A stretch of DNA of 64,000 bases from Azolla caroliniana (lineage: Eukaryota; Polypodiophyta). Where the stretch lies: contig JBHGNT010000014.1 of the NCBI GenBank assembly GCA_043228905.1, positions 17,298,001 to 17,362,000 of the forward strand, written 5' to 3'. Under the pieces are notes generated by a model. It searched no databases, was not told the origin of the DNA, and saw only the letters and a program-made list of their open reading frames with translations. Positions 24,368 to 35,857 of the stretch are shown piece by piece. The translations under genes were made by a program, and so were the position numbers. Positions within the stretch are counted from its first letter, which is position 1; the number at the start of each line of letters is the position of its first letter.

Positions 24368-27300
24368 GGTGTTTATTGGGGGATTTTTTTGTGTGTGTTT
24401 TCTAATGGAACGAAATCATGATGCCACTACCAAATAGAATAGTCAACTTAGTAATTCCCATTTGATAACAAGTTTGTCCAAATGAACCATTTTCCATCCA
24501 AACATTATTTATGGTCTAGCACCCTCATGAAAACTTTTCAGAAAAGACATGTTTGTTTTACAAGTTGGAGGTGAATTGCTAAGATAAAGAGAAGATGATT
24601 TGATTTGAAGAATAAAAGTGTCAATTTGAAGAGATCATATGATATGTACCATTCTTGTGATTAAAAACGATATGCAAACTTCATTAACTAGCCATTACAT
24701 CTACTTCATAATACACTTATTAGGTATGACTTTCATATAACACTATCATTTCAACAAATTTGTAATTGTCTTATGACAAAGATAGCATCCCATATTTCGA
24801 TATTGCATCATCATCGCATACTTTTTTCAAAACAAACATTCTCAAGCCATAAATATTTAAACTAAGTCACTTCCCTTAAAGATATTGACTGTTTAAAGAT
24901 AAGATGACATTGTAGATGTACCCTCCAAATGCATCATGTAGGTAAGGGGCCACAAAAAATTGCCATCAATATTAATTTCAAGACAAATTGGGAAACAAAT
25001 CAGTCCTCTTAGGTAAGAACCTTGATTGATCAAGTTTGAAAGTTTTAAATGGTTTCATTATCTTAAGGATAAAGCTTATCATTAAATTTAGAGAAAAGAT
25101 ACAATTCATTTGAGGACCATAGAAATTTCTCATATTTCATACAAGATAGCTTTAAATATTACAAATGTTAGATAGAAAGATAGATAAAAGAAGGGATTCA
25201 TATTACTAAGAAGCTAAGTAATGGAACTATCTATCTCTTGCCTAAGTAATTAATTTATAAATGTATTAGACAACACTAACTTTTATTGTGATTAGTTTCT
25301 ATAGTATATCCCAATTTCTTTCTTTTACATTTTCTCTTTTGTTAGTTGTTTAATAACTTCACCGTAATAACATTAAGTTTCCAAAATTGTTTGGGAAAAT
25401 GTTGAACTTGGGACATTTAAAATGAACTACTTTGATGGGACACATGTTCGAATAAAAGATTGGATTTAGATATTTTAGTAGTAATAGCCTCTTTCAAGTG
25501 ATCCATCACATCATCTCTTTTGTTAATATGGTAAAATCATCGTCAGGGCCTAAATGGAACTTCCAAGCACCGAGATGGTTGTTTCCGCCTATGGCTTCCA
25601 TTAGTAGACAGGAGATGTAAATATGTAGTTACCATGTAAAAAGAGTTAGCGCGATACTTTTGTTGTAAATATCAGGGTGGGGATTATGCTTAGTTTTGTG
25701 TGGAGTAGTGTGAGTTTTGCTGATTATGGTTGAACTTTGATGTACTTCGTTTGCTAACTAATGGGAAGTAGTGTTTTTTTTGGATTTTTTTTTTCTTAAG
25801 GCCAAGTTAAAAACATAATGTTTCATTTAGATCCCTGAAATGCAACATGATTAATTAAAGTAGTTGTTAAATATAAATAGTACATTTGCAAAGGTAGGCT
25901 TGGAAAACGTAGAGTTGAACTTGAAAAATTTATGAGTACAAACAATTAGAAACCCGAAAGCTTTGGGCCAAGCAATGCTACCTTGTTTTGGACCCGCTCG
26001 TTATATTACTTAAAATGTTACATGGAATTTTTTTGTTCAAGATTGTGTTAGCACTAATGTGATGCGTTAGAGATATATAAGATGTCAATGAAATTAATCT
26101 AGAGTAATATTCAATGAAAAGAGAAGATAATTAGTTAGGATTATTAAATATTGGCCTTGTAACCTAAACATGAACGGTTTGTGGTTTATACCCTTATACA
26201 TGCATTCAATGGTAGATAGATTCATGTTTAAGTTATCATCATCACCAAATTTCAAGACGTTTCAGCTTGCCGATTGATTGTAGATCTATGTTTGTTTGTA
26301 TCGTAAGAAATATTTGATGGAGGTAGGTAAATATTAGGGAGGGTTGACTCATGGGTCCAGAAGGTCATATTTGACTACAAGAACGATCTCTCTCCCTTTT
26401 CTCCCTCTCTTGTTACCAAAAGGTAAACATTGACCATCTAATCCTATCCTTCTGCATGGTCCTCTCTCTCTCCTCGTAATTAAAAAAGTACATCTATGCA
26501 CAAAATAATCATTACCTATCTATGCTACTCTTGTTGCTTCATATAAATATAATATCTTGTTCCTAGATTTTTTTTCTCCATTTCTCTTGTTACATGGCAT
26601 TGTTTAGACAATGGTAACTTTACCTCATTGATTGAGCCTATCATTAAAATGACTGTTGATTGACTAACTTAGAGAGAGACTGAGTGAGTAAGAGAGAGAT
26701 ATAGGCGATCGACTATAATGCAATGAAATGTGAATTATCTAAGTTTTGATATCAACTTTGAAAAAGATGTGGTCCCAATAAGATCTCATATTTCATTTCG
26801 TGGCTAGATTTTGACCGTACACAAACACATATGAGAAAGCTTTGTACCTTGTACTTGCAAAGTGTGATAATTATATTGGAGAGAGTTGAGATGCCACCCT
26901 TCAAATTCATATATTCTCTCCTTCATCACAAAAATATATAACCCCCCAACCCCCCCCCCCCCCCCCCCCCACTCTCTCTCAATCTGTACTCTTATCTCAA
27001 TGCTCAGTAATAAAATTCTTGAACATTGAACGTCTCTAATAAACTCCACACACAACATGAAAATATCTCACTTTTGTTCCATATATCACGTTTTAACTTC
27101 AAGGATGATAATACAATCTATCCATCTCACTCATAGACACACTCTCTTTGTCTTATACTCTTGTCCCTATATTGGAATCCTATAAAACCACAATACATGT
27201 GGAGTTGTATCAAGCATTTAAAAATACAAGGCTATACATATTAGTCTTGGTATGCATTTGTAGAAACATTCTCAAACACAACATCATCATCCAAATATAA

Positions 27301-28120
27301 GCTTGGATACGACATATTGATAAATCATAAAATCTAGCAGGAATATATTCTACACCCTAAAGTTCAAAAGTAGGTGGGAGCTGGAACCACCCTATTCCCT
27401 AGTGGTTAAAGTGTTTGACTTAGCACTACTTTGTAAGCATACTTTATTTCAAATCAAATCAGAACTCATCAAAACATTGTTTGAATAGTACGAATTAAGA
27501 TTGAGGAAAGATTGGGAAAAGAAGATTGCCTAGTACAACTAAAGGTTGAGCTTTGGAAATCATTAAGCCTTTAAGAGAATAACATAAACATCCGTCATAT
27601 TGTATGCATGACAAGAACTTTCTGAAATTATATCACACGGACGATGGGGGTTGTACAATACAACATATTAAGTTGCATAATATGAGATGTAAAGAGTGTA
27701 CATATTTAAGAGTCTATATTATAAAATGTGAACTATTGGTTGGATACATTCGTAACTTGGACATGGTAAAACAACATCAGTTTTTTTGGAAAAATACAAC
27801 ATACATTTCTAATATTGAAACAAAATCTACCTACATTGGCTAGGTCTTCTTGATGGTAACTTGGTCATAGAAAACACTTCATTTTATCAATATCGCTTGG
27901 GTAATGTGTTTCACTTGTAATGTTTTCTACTCTTCAAATCCTATCAATGTCTTAGAATATTCAACAATACGTTTTATAAAGTTAAACGTGTAGTTTATAA
28001 GACCTTTTCATTCTCTAGTCTTATCATTCCTATAGCATGTCACATTGGTTAATAAATTTTAGGGTGTATAAATTTAAGTGTAAAATCTATAAGGTTTAAG
28101 AAAATTGAGATACATGAGGA
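24368..28120. other. AT-rich stretch with LINE tail, C-run and SINE-like site
   Basis: Mostly unassigned. 25590-25790 repeats the 3' end of the second LINE family (GGTGGGGATTAT, GTGAGTTTTGCT, TTTGCTAACTAATGGGAAGT), followed by a T-rich tract. 26950-26970 is a run of 21 C. At 27400-27455 an A-box-like TAGTGGTTAAAG and a weak B-box-like ATTTCAAATC are spaced as in tRNA-derived SINEs. No gene is recognised. Confidence 0.5.
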
Positions 28121-28445
28121 GCAATTGGCAATTTGGTTTAGTTTAGTTTGGGAATCCCAAACTTAAACCGTTTGAAAAAATTGAAACATAAATAAAACAA
28201 AATCGAACCATGAAACCTTTTAAGTTGAAACCGATGGTTATAGAAAATTCAGGCTCAAACCAAACAGTTCGAGACATTTACAAACCGTTAAGCCGTTGAG
28301 TTGCGGTTTCACAATCCGGTTTTGGTTTCCAAGTTAGTTCAAAATTACAATTTTAAAATCAAGTTTCAAATTTCAAAGGTTTCCTAAAATGTCAAAATTA
28401 TCATTAAAAAGTTAAAAGGTTGTTCAAGAAAATATTTAAGAAAAG
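28121..28445. mobile_element. hAT-type MITE, copy 3 (partial)
   Basis: It starts GAGCAATTGGCAATTTGGTTTAG and follows the left two thirds of copy 1, including GGCTCAAACCAAACAGTTC and TTGCGGTTTC...GGTTTTGGTTT. The right terminal repeat is missing, so no target duplication can be checked. Confidence 0.65.
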
Positions 28446-28487
28446 GTCAATTTGCATATTCTACGTTTTAGAATACTTTGAAGTATT

Positions 28488-30187
28488 TGCAAGAGATCTA
28501 ATGCCATGATCAATTGGCACAATTCCTGTGCAATATGGCTTTCTCATGAAACACATCCTGCATGGCACCCACATCCCGCTTTCAAATGGATCAACCAAGG
28601 AGCGAGCACCAAATATTTGGGGTTTCAAATTGGTTCCAACATACTGTTGGAGACTATGATTGCACCCGTTATCCATTCCATTCGACAAAAGTTGATACAT
28701 TGGAGTTCGAAAAAACTGTCACTAGCGGATCACATCATAGTGGCAAACCAGGTACTACTCGCAACGACATGGTATAGTCTATCATGTTGGACAATCTCCA
28801 AGGACAATACACATCATATTCAACGACTGGTACGCAACTACATTTGGTCTGGTAAGGAAGATCATGTAACTCGCGCCAAGGTGGCATGGCCTATACTCAC
28901 AGCACCTAAGTCGAGAGGGGGGCTCCTCTCACAATCAAAAGCCTTACTTGCCAAATCTGTGGTGCGAGGACTCTAACCAGGAAATGACTGTTGGAAAATG
29001 CTACTGCAGTTATGTTTCACTTTAGGCCAAGAAAAGGGGTTAATTGGGCCCCCCAAACGAGATGGATTCTAAACATGGATCTCAAACCTAGTTTCTCTCG
29101 CCAATTGGAGGATAGATTCAGTGCATCCATGTGGAAGGCATGGTGTGACATTAGACGAGGGCTCAAGTGCAATCAACCTAGTTCCGAACCCGCCTGGCTC
29201 AGTAAACGTATTCTATGGAACCCATGTATCAAGGATGAATCTAATCCACTACTTGGATCAAGTAAGGGGTTGTCATGGGGATATATTGCAGGTCCGGGAA
29301 AAAGTATAGAATGTTGGAGACGGTTTATGTCACTGCCACTACAAGATCAAGCCAACATACTCCATGGCATCCGGGGCGGATGGACTATGAGATCGGAAAT
29401 CAATAACGCTCTGCTGATTAGGGAAGCCGCTACTCATAGGACGACAATGGAGAAATGGATAGGCTACGAGGAGGAGGGATCTTTGATCCCGAGAGGTAGG
29501 GGATCACCAGACATGATCGAAGGCAACGTGGGAACCTTAGGTCTCCTAATTGTGTAGAGTGTCCAAATGCAGTAGAATCAATACGACATGCTGCATGGGA
29601 CTGCCCAACGTCCCATCGAATATGGCGGGGGGTTGGCCGTTTGTTGCAATTATGCTAGGTGCAGGGCTCAATCAAGTGGGGAAATATATGTTGGTTATCA
29701 TGGCAGACCCCAGTTGGCAGATACGAGCATCAGGAGGAGGGGATGACTTTGGTGATAAAAGCACAAGAGGTTTTTTTCTCCACCATCGGCAATGTCCACT
29801 CAACTCCTCTTAATGACAAATCTCAAGTTGTGTTGGAATTGGTCAGCCCAATAACTCTTTGGATTCTATGGAAACAATGGTGTAGACGGGTCTTCTCCAA
29901 CCAAACCGCGCATCCAACAAGGTTATTGCAAGAGATATGGAGTGAAATTGTAGCCACCCTAAAGAGCCAATATGATGGCCTCAAGGGTAGCTCCGATGGA
30001 GTTGAAAGACAACGAATAGCCTTCATCCAACAATGGTCGTCCTCTCCCTTTCTTGAGTCAGTGGGCATCCACATAAGATGGAACTATCGCGTCCCTACAG
30101 GGATTTGTACATAATCATCTTGTTTGTAAAATTTTATAACTAATGGAAGGAGTTTTGTTTTGGAAAAAAGAAAAAGAAAAAAAATGA
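28488..30187 (+). mobile_element. LINE fragment, copy D, with target duplication
   Basis: A 5'-truncated LINE copy flanked by a perfect 18-base duplication AGAATACTTTGAAGTATT at 28470-28487 and 30188-30205. This is the hallmark of target-primed reverse transcription and fixes both ends. It ends with the family 3' UTR and an A-rich tail (GGAAAAAAGAAAAAG). An internal deletion of about 0.4 kb relative to copy A lies near 29525, at a short shared GGCAACGTGGG-like sequence. Confidence 0.93.
28506..30114 (+). pseudogene. LINE ORF2 remnant: RT thumb to zf-RVT
   Basis: The frame 28506-28976 starts INWHNSCAIW, follows with HIIVANQVLLATTWY and RNYIWSGKEDHVT, and ends in KSRGG. It corresponds to the connection between reverse transcriptase and zf-RVT. 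28991-29557 continues with MWKAWCDIRRGLKC and TTMEKWIGYEEEGSLIPRG. The deletion near 29525 removes the front half of the zf-RVT domain. 29659-30114 gives the C-terminal helix region. The palm is absent because of 5' truncation. No functional protein is possible. Confidence 0.85.
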
Positions 30188-30205
30188 AGAATACTTTGAA
30201 GTATT

Positions 30206-30499
30206 CCACATGTATTCTATGTTTTAGAACTTCCATTTTACAATATTTCATGTATTCTATTTATTCTACGCATTTAACATTTCCAAAAAGTTTATAAAAT
30301 TGTACAAATTAAAATTTTTTAAAATGTATTTTACATGTTTGATTGTATTTTAAATATTCCACACATTTTACGTATTTAAAATATTTTATCTATCAAATAT
30401 GCATTCTAACTTCTAAGTATTTAAAAAGAAAGGTAGAATACTTTTAGAATATGTAGCGTACATATTCTATGTGTATTGTATGCTAGTATTCTACAACAA
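30206..30499. other. AT-rich spacer
   Basis: Very AT-rich DNA with recurring TATTCTA and TTTTAAA motifs. No feature is recognised. The outer boundary of the neighbouring gypsy LTR is not clear here. Confidence 0.5.
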
Positions 30500-30725
30500 T
30501 GGGTTATGAGATATATTTGTACAAGGAATTTGTATTCAGGAACACCATATGTGGGAAATCCATGTATAAAATTCAACTTGATGCGGTGTATGTTGAACAC
30601 TATAATGTTCTAGAAACTTCTAGAGAATGCATCCTCATGCATTCTCTAGAATATTCCTAGTTTGATGCATTCCTCCACCATCTTGTATAAATACTTGGGT
30701 GCCCATTGATTCCAATCAAGGTGAA
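30500..30725 (+). repeat. Gypsy H left LTR segment
   Basis: Matches 35674-35857 with moderate divergence and extends further right, including TATAAATA at 30685-30692. It may include the LTR promoter. Outer and inner ends are uncertain. Confidence 0.65.
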
Positions 30726-30787
30726 CAACAAGGTGACCGAGTTGGAACTGGCCCCTAGGAAATCGGGAGAAGGTGCAAACAAGTTGA

Positions 30788-32660
30788 AAGTGCCCCCCCA
30801 AGCAAGCAATGTTGGGGAATACAACCTTTTGGACACGCTATGGACATTTTGAGTACAAGATGACGCCATTTGGTCTCACCGATGCGCCAACAGTCTTCTA
30901 ACACATGATAAACATTATATTTCGCGAGTATCTCAATCACTTCGAGTAATCCACATTCACAACATCCTAGTTTTTTCTTCCAACATAGATGAGCACACAC
31001 AACACGTCTGACTAGTTCTAACCAAACTCGGGAACATGGGCTTTACGCGAAAAGTGAGAAGTACGAATTTGACCGAACCTTTGTGAAATTCCTGGGCTTC
31101 AACCTCTCGGATCACAATGGATGCATGAAAGATAGTGGCAATTCACGATTGGCCTGTCCTGACTTGGTTGAAAGAGGTACAATTATTTTTAAATTTGGTT
31201 TCGCAAATTTATATAGATGATTTATCGAAGGGTTTTCCTCCCTTGTGCAATCTCTAATCATGCTTTTAATGCCCTCAAGGTAGCTTTTCTCTCGGCCCTA
31301 GTGTTGGTCCACCTCGACCCAACGAGCAGGTGGAAATCAACACCTCTGACTTTGTCATTGGAGTTGTCCTGTCCTAACCAGAAAACGATGACACACTACA
31401 TGTAGTGGCCTTCTACTCCAGGAAGTTTACAACCCCAGAATTCATTTATCCGACCTACAATAAGGAGCTTGTAACTATCATCTCTACCTTCGAAGAATGG
31501 CGGCCCTATTTGGCTGGGGCGCAACATCGTATCTAGGTGCATAATGACCACACGAATCCAATCTACTTCACCTCTAGTCATACACTGGATTGGAGGCAAG
31601 GCTGTTGGTCATCTTTTTTCGCCGACCATGACTTCGAGACCTTGTTTCAACCCAACGGGTTCAACATGGGAAGGATGATACCCTCTCTCGGTGACTAGAT
31701 TTTGCATCGTGCCTAGGGGAGGACACATATTCTCAACAATCACATTCTATGTTGAGGCCTGATCAACTCTAGATGTTCGCCACCTACTTGTTGCATGATG
31801 ATTCTTTGTTCCATGAGATTGCCAAGGCAACCATCTTAGTGAATTTACAACTCGGGGATGCGTAACTCTACCGAAATCACCTCCTTTATGTTCTAGAAGG
31901 ATCATGTTGCACCCGGGTACTACAAACCTGTCATGACGATCCACTTGCCAACCACTTTGGGGTCGCGAAAACATTGGAGTTGTTATCTCGGAGGTTTTGG
32001 AGGCCCCAACCTTGGAAATTCATAAAGAATTCAGCAAGATGCGTGACGTCTATGCTCGCTTCAATGTGGCTCACCATCGACCATACGACCTTCTCAAACC
32101 GCTCCCAATTCCCAATTGGCCTTGGGCTTCCATCTCCATGGACTTTATAACCAACCAACCTCGTGTGGTGGACATGGCACAGTGCTAATGATTATTGATT
32201 GGTTTTCGAAGATGCCTCACTTTGTCCCAAGTTCCAAAACCATTTTTGGGGAGGAGACGAAGAAACTCTTCTTAAAAATGTCATTCGGCAACATGGCTTA
32301 CTCAAGGATATCACCTCTGATTAAGGTTTTCAATTCGTCTCCCACTTTTGGTGACGACTTCTACAGACATTCAAGACTTTTGTGAACTTGTCACTAGCAT
32401 ACCATCCTCAAACCGATGGACAAATCGAAAGAGTCAACCAAATCCTCAAACAATACCTCTAGTGTACCATAAGCTACCAACAAGAGGATTGGGTCGACTT
32501 CCTTGCAATGGCAGAATTTGCCTACGATAATAATACCCATGCTTCAACTAGGGTTTACCCATTCTTTGCAAACTATGGGTTCCACCCTCATTGCAACATT
32601 TCCATTCTTGTGGTTTCCATTAATTCATCAGCAGAGACGTGTGCTTGCACTTTAAAAGAT
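30788..32660 (+). pseudogene. Gypsy H pol remnant (RT, RNase H, integrase)
   Basis: Broken frames give, in order, the RT piece TRYGHFEYKMTPFGLTDAPT, the RNase H piece VAFYSRKFTTPEFIYPTYNKEL, the integrase zinc-binding region and core, and the end of the core. The last reads AYHPQTDGQIERVNQILKQY, then VDFLAMAEFAYDNN and PFFANYGFHP. These are standard gypsy/chromovirus motifs. The RT catalytic YLDD region is destroyed, and more than ten stops interrupt the frame. Integrase C-terminus and chromodomain do not follow; the sequence runs into the LTR of the inserted element at 32784. Confidence 0.82.
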
Positions 32661-32783
32661 GTACATTGTGACCTCTCCCTTGAGCTCTGTGCCGTTAGCA
32701 ACATGCATAAGGATCTGGACGACCAAGCGATCACCACCCTTTGTAGTCGATGATATGGTTTGGGTAATATGTTGCTACATTAT

Positions 32784-33101
32784 TGTCATAGTCAAGACTC
32801 GAATCTCTAACTTTTAACTTTAACACACATAGTACATTGTGTTGTGTTAACCATATGGAAACCCTTGTGAACTGTCCACATTCGATTGTGAACTTGTATA
32901 TATTGTATAATCTAGTGTATAGTACATTCAAGAATATTCTAGTTGTTAGTATATTCTAGAATTATTGTGTGGTATATTCTAAATGGGTATATTCTCAAGA
33001 TATTTCTCGAGTATATTCTAGAGATATTCAATCTCGAAAATTGTATAAATACTTGTAACATACTTGGTCCCTTTCAAGGGATTCAAACTGTCACGGACAC
33101 A
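32784..33101 (+). repeat. Element N left LTR
   Basis: Contains TATAAATA at 33044-33051. It is longer than the right LTR by extra TATATTCTAGA-type units near 32940-33010. Confidence 0.75.
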
Positions 33102-33273
33102 CCAAGCACGAACTAGGACGGAGTATAGATGATGGGGCTACGAGCGAAGGATGAACTTGAGCTAGATGTGACAAGGCTAGGAACGCTAGATGTTGTGAGC
33201 GACATGAGGTCATGAAGACAGAAATAAAGATCAAGGAGACAAGATGAGGCGAAATGAGAATACTAGATTGATG
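33093..33273. repeat. Inverted repeat, left arm
   Basis: The reverse complement of this segment lies at about 35102-35285 (for example GGGGCTACGAGCGA here, TCGCTCGTAGCCCC there), around 85-90 percent alike by eye. In addition GACAGTTTGAATCC at 33277-33290 is the exact complement of 33083-33096, so the arm is itself bracketed by a short inverted pair. Confidence 0.85.
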
Positions 33274-33879
33274 ACAGTTTGAATCCCTTCCAACTAGAAG
33301 CACCACCTATCTTTGACATCATCGTCTTCAACACCTCTTGGTGTCATCATCAACACTACTTTGCCTAGCCTTCACCAACACTTCCATCATTTCCATAGTC
33401 ACAGTCATTGCTTCAAGAGATGCTTAATTGCTTGTCTTTGACGTCATCATTTTCAGCACCTCTTTGCCCAACCATCGTCGTCATCAACACTACTTGTCAT
33501 CATTTTTAGGTATCATTTTACATCACGGTTTTGGTGAGGGCTGCTTTCGATCGCTCACCTTCCCAGCTCCGGTGGGGGTCACAACCACTCACTTTCCTGG
33601 TGGGGATCGGATCATTGCTCGCTTGCATTGCATTTTTGTTATAGTTCAAGTCTCGCACCACTTTCTGTTGGCGAGGAACGATTTCGATCGCCCACCTTCT
33701 AGTTTCAGTGGAGGTCACAACCGTTCATTTTCTTGGTGGGGATCGCTTGGGTTTCTTGCTAGCGCTACCGTTTGTGCCGTGTCTTCGGTCGACCTCGACT
33801 ATTTACCCTCTCATAATAGAAGTAGTTGAGTCGACCACTTCACTTGCACTTCTTTCCCTGTTGTTGTTCTAGTTATCGG

Positions 33880-34735
33880 TGAGGGTCGCATGGTCGCTCA
33901 CGTCCGTTCGTGTTCAGTTCTTGGTGAGGGCCACATGGTCGCACACGTCCGCTCGTGTTTTCGATGAGGACCGCACATGGTCGCTCACGTTCCAGTTCCC
34001 GATGAGGGCCACACATGGTTGCTCACGTCCGTTCGTGTTCCAGTTCTTGGTGAGGGGTGCATGGTCGCTCACACCCGTTCGTGTTCAGTTCTTGGTGAGG
34101 GCCGCATGGTCGCTCATGTCCGTTCGTGTTCCAGTTCTCGGTGAGGGCCGCATGGCCGCATGGTCGCTCACGTTCGTTCGTGTTCCAACTCTTGGCGAGG
34201 ACAGACATGGTCTCTCATGCCCGTTCGTGTTCGTGTTCCCTGTGAGGACCGCACATGGTCACTCACGCCCGTTGGTATTCGTGTTCCAGTCTCTAGTGAG
34301 GACCGCACATGGTCGCTCACTGCAGCTATTGTTCGTGTTCCAGATCCCGGTGAGGACCGACATAGTCTCTCATGCCTGTTGTTCATGTTCCAGTTCCCGG
34401 TGAGGATCACACATGGTTGCTCACTCCCATTGGTGGTCGTGTTCCAACTCTCAACGAGGATTGACATGGTCTTTCATGCCTATTGGTGTTCGTGTTCCCT
34501 GTGAGGACCACACATGGTCACTCATGCCCGTTGGTATTCGTGTTCCAGTTCCCGACGAGGATCGCACATGGTCGCTCACGCCCGTTGGTATTCCTGTTCC
34601 AGTCTTGGATGAGGACCACACATGGTCACTCATGCCCGTTGGTGTTCAATACCTCGTCTTCTGTTCCAGTCCTGGGCGAGGACCGCACATGGTCGCTCAT
34701 GCCCGTTGGTGTTCAATACCTCGTCTTCTGGAAGG
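33880..34735 (+). repeat. Minisatellite, about 17 units of 45-57 bases
   Basis: Unit consensus is roughly GGTGAGGACCGCACATGG, TCGCTCACGCCCGTT, then GGTGTTCGTGTTCCAGTTCCC. Units vary in length and sequence, with more closely matched neighbours at the right end. The final two units include the start of the chromodomain coding text (GTTCAATACCTCGTCTTCTG). Long open frames on both strands here are by-products of the repeat. Confidence 0.88.
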
Positions 34736-34849
34736 GTTACTCCTTGTCTAGGATTTACAAAATACTTTGGAGGCGTTCTAAGATTTTCAACAATAGTATC
34801 CCCTTAAGCCAACGACCACTTTGGGAAGACGACGTAAGAGGGGGGATAA
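34700..34849 (+). pseudogene. Chromodomain remnant of element N
   Basis: One plus frame reads VQYLVFWKGYSLSRIYKILW, matching the chromodomain core (YLVKWKGY...W) found at the C-terminus of chromovirus integrase, where it binds modified histones and guides insertion. The frame ends WEDDVRGGI just before the polypurine tract and right LTR, the expected place. Only the first half of the domain is recognisable, and everything upstream is minisatellite. It is a remnant, not a working domain. Confidence 0.65.
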
Positions 34850-35101
34850 TGTCACATTCAAGACTAGAACCTCTGACTTTTAACACACACAATACATTGT
34901 GATGTGTTAACCATATGGAAACTCGTGTGAACTGTCCGCATTTGATTGTTTACTTGTATATATTGTAGAGTCTAGTGTATAGTACATTCGAGAATATTCC
35001 TGTCGTTAGTATATTCTAGAGATATTCAATCTCGGAAATTGTATAAATACTTGTAACATCCTTGGTCCCTTTCAAGGGATTCAACACTAGTCATTGACAC
35101 A
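34850..35101 (+). repeat. Element N right LTR
   Basis: Starts TGTCACATTCAAGAC directly after the purine tract and ends GACACA, matching the left LTR. Confidence 0.78.
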
Positions 35102-35285
35102 TAAATCTAGTATTCTCGTTTCTCCTCATCTTTGTCTCCTTGAACTTTATTTCTGTCTTCATGCCCTTATGTCGCTCACAACATCTAGAGTTCCTAGCCT
35201 TGTCACATCTAGCTCCACGTTCATCCGTCGCTCGTAGCCCCATCATTTGTGCTCCATCATAGTCCGTGCTTGGTGTGTTCGTAAC
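35102..35285. repeat. Inverted repeat, right arm
   Basis: Reverse complement of 33093-33273; see the left arm. It lies outside the right LTR, so it is not part of a simple LTR-interior-LTR layout. Confidence 0.85.
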
Positions 35286-35673
35286 AATTACCACCACACG
35301 TCCTGCGCTAAATTGGACTACAAAAAGCTATGCCCTTTTTGTATCATCAAGAGATTCAACCAAGTCGCCTTTCGGTAGGCACTTTCCCCGAAATTCAGGA
35401 TTCACAATGTTTTCCACGTTTCCCTCCTCGAACTCCACCATCCTTCTCGAATTTCGGGTAGACAATCTCCTCCGCCACAACCCGTGGAGTTGTGAATAGT
35501 GGAGTAGTACAAGGTTGATTAGATCCTCGAATCCCACTTGCATCATTGACAACTTCAATATTTGGTCCAGTTACACATTTACAAAATGTTTCAAAGGCCA
35601 TTTAAGCTTTACATCAATGGTACCCACATATGTCGACCGTTGGTCTTAAGAGGCGGCCTTAAAGGGAAAATAA
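35286..35673 (+). other. Gypsy H 3' interior remnant
   Basis: Non-coding in its present form. It ends GGCGGCCTTAAAGGGAAAATAA, a purine-rich stretch directly before the right LTR of gypsy H, probably the old polypurine tract. Confidence 0.5.
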
Positions 35674-35857
35674 TGTCATAACATTGACATGATTGTTAGG
35701 ATACATCATTACATTGAGATACATTTATAATAGGAATGTGTATCAAGAATGTCATATGTGGGACATCCTTGTATAAAATTAAACTTGATGCATTGTATGT
35801 TGAACAATGAACGTTCTAGAAACTTCTAGTGAATGCATCCTCATGCATTCTCTAGAA
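35674..35857 (+). repeat. Gypsy H right LTR (truncated)
   Basis: Begins TGTCATAACATTGAC after the purine tract and matches the left LTR segment up to CATTCTCTAGAA, where copia B interrupts it. Confidence 0.75.

Larger units (their letters stand above)
32784..35101 (+). mobile_element. LTR element N with internal minisatellite
   Basis: Two direct repeats, 32784-33101 and 34850-35101, start TGTCA and end GACACA and share about 250 bases (TAACCATATGGAAAC, GTGAACTGTCC, TTGTATAAATACTTGTAACAT, CCCTTTCAAGGGATTCAA). The right one is preceded by a purine tract (GTAAGAGGGGGGATAA). The 1.75 kb interior has no gag or polymerase. It holds a minisatellite (about 33880-34735) and, at its end, a chromodomain remnant, so this is probably a chromovirus that lost pol. 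No matching five-base flanks are found. The segment following the left LTR reappears inverted after the right LTR. Confidence 0.75.
30500..35857 (+). mobile_element. Gypsy H, degraded chromovirus-like element
   Basis: A plus-strand Ty3/gypsy relic. A left LTR segment (about 30500-30725) matches a right LTR (35674-35857): GTATGTTGAACA, GTTCTAGAAACTTCTAG, GAATGCATCCTCATGCATTC. Between them are reverse transcriptase, RNase H and integrase remains (30788-32660). A second LTR element (32784-35101) interrupts the interior. The right LTR is cut off by copia B at 35858. Domain order RT, RNase H, integrase is that of Ty3/gypsy. Gag and protease are not recognisable. Confidence 0.8.

Noticed and set aside
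26950-26970. Poly-C run as a structural element
   Set aside because: A single 21-base homopolymer next to a CT-rich stretch; most likely slippage or an assembly effect, with no partner sequence.
33428-34902. Frames of 100-170 codons in the element N interior
   Set aside because: Created by the minisatellite period; no gag or polymerase motif except the terminal chromodomain piece.
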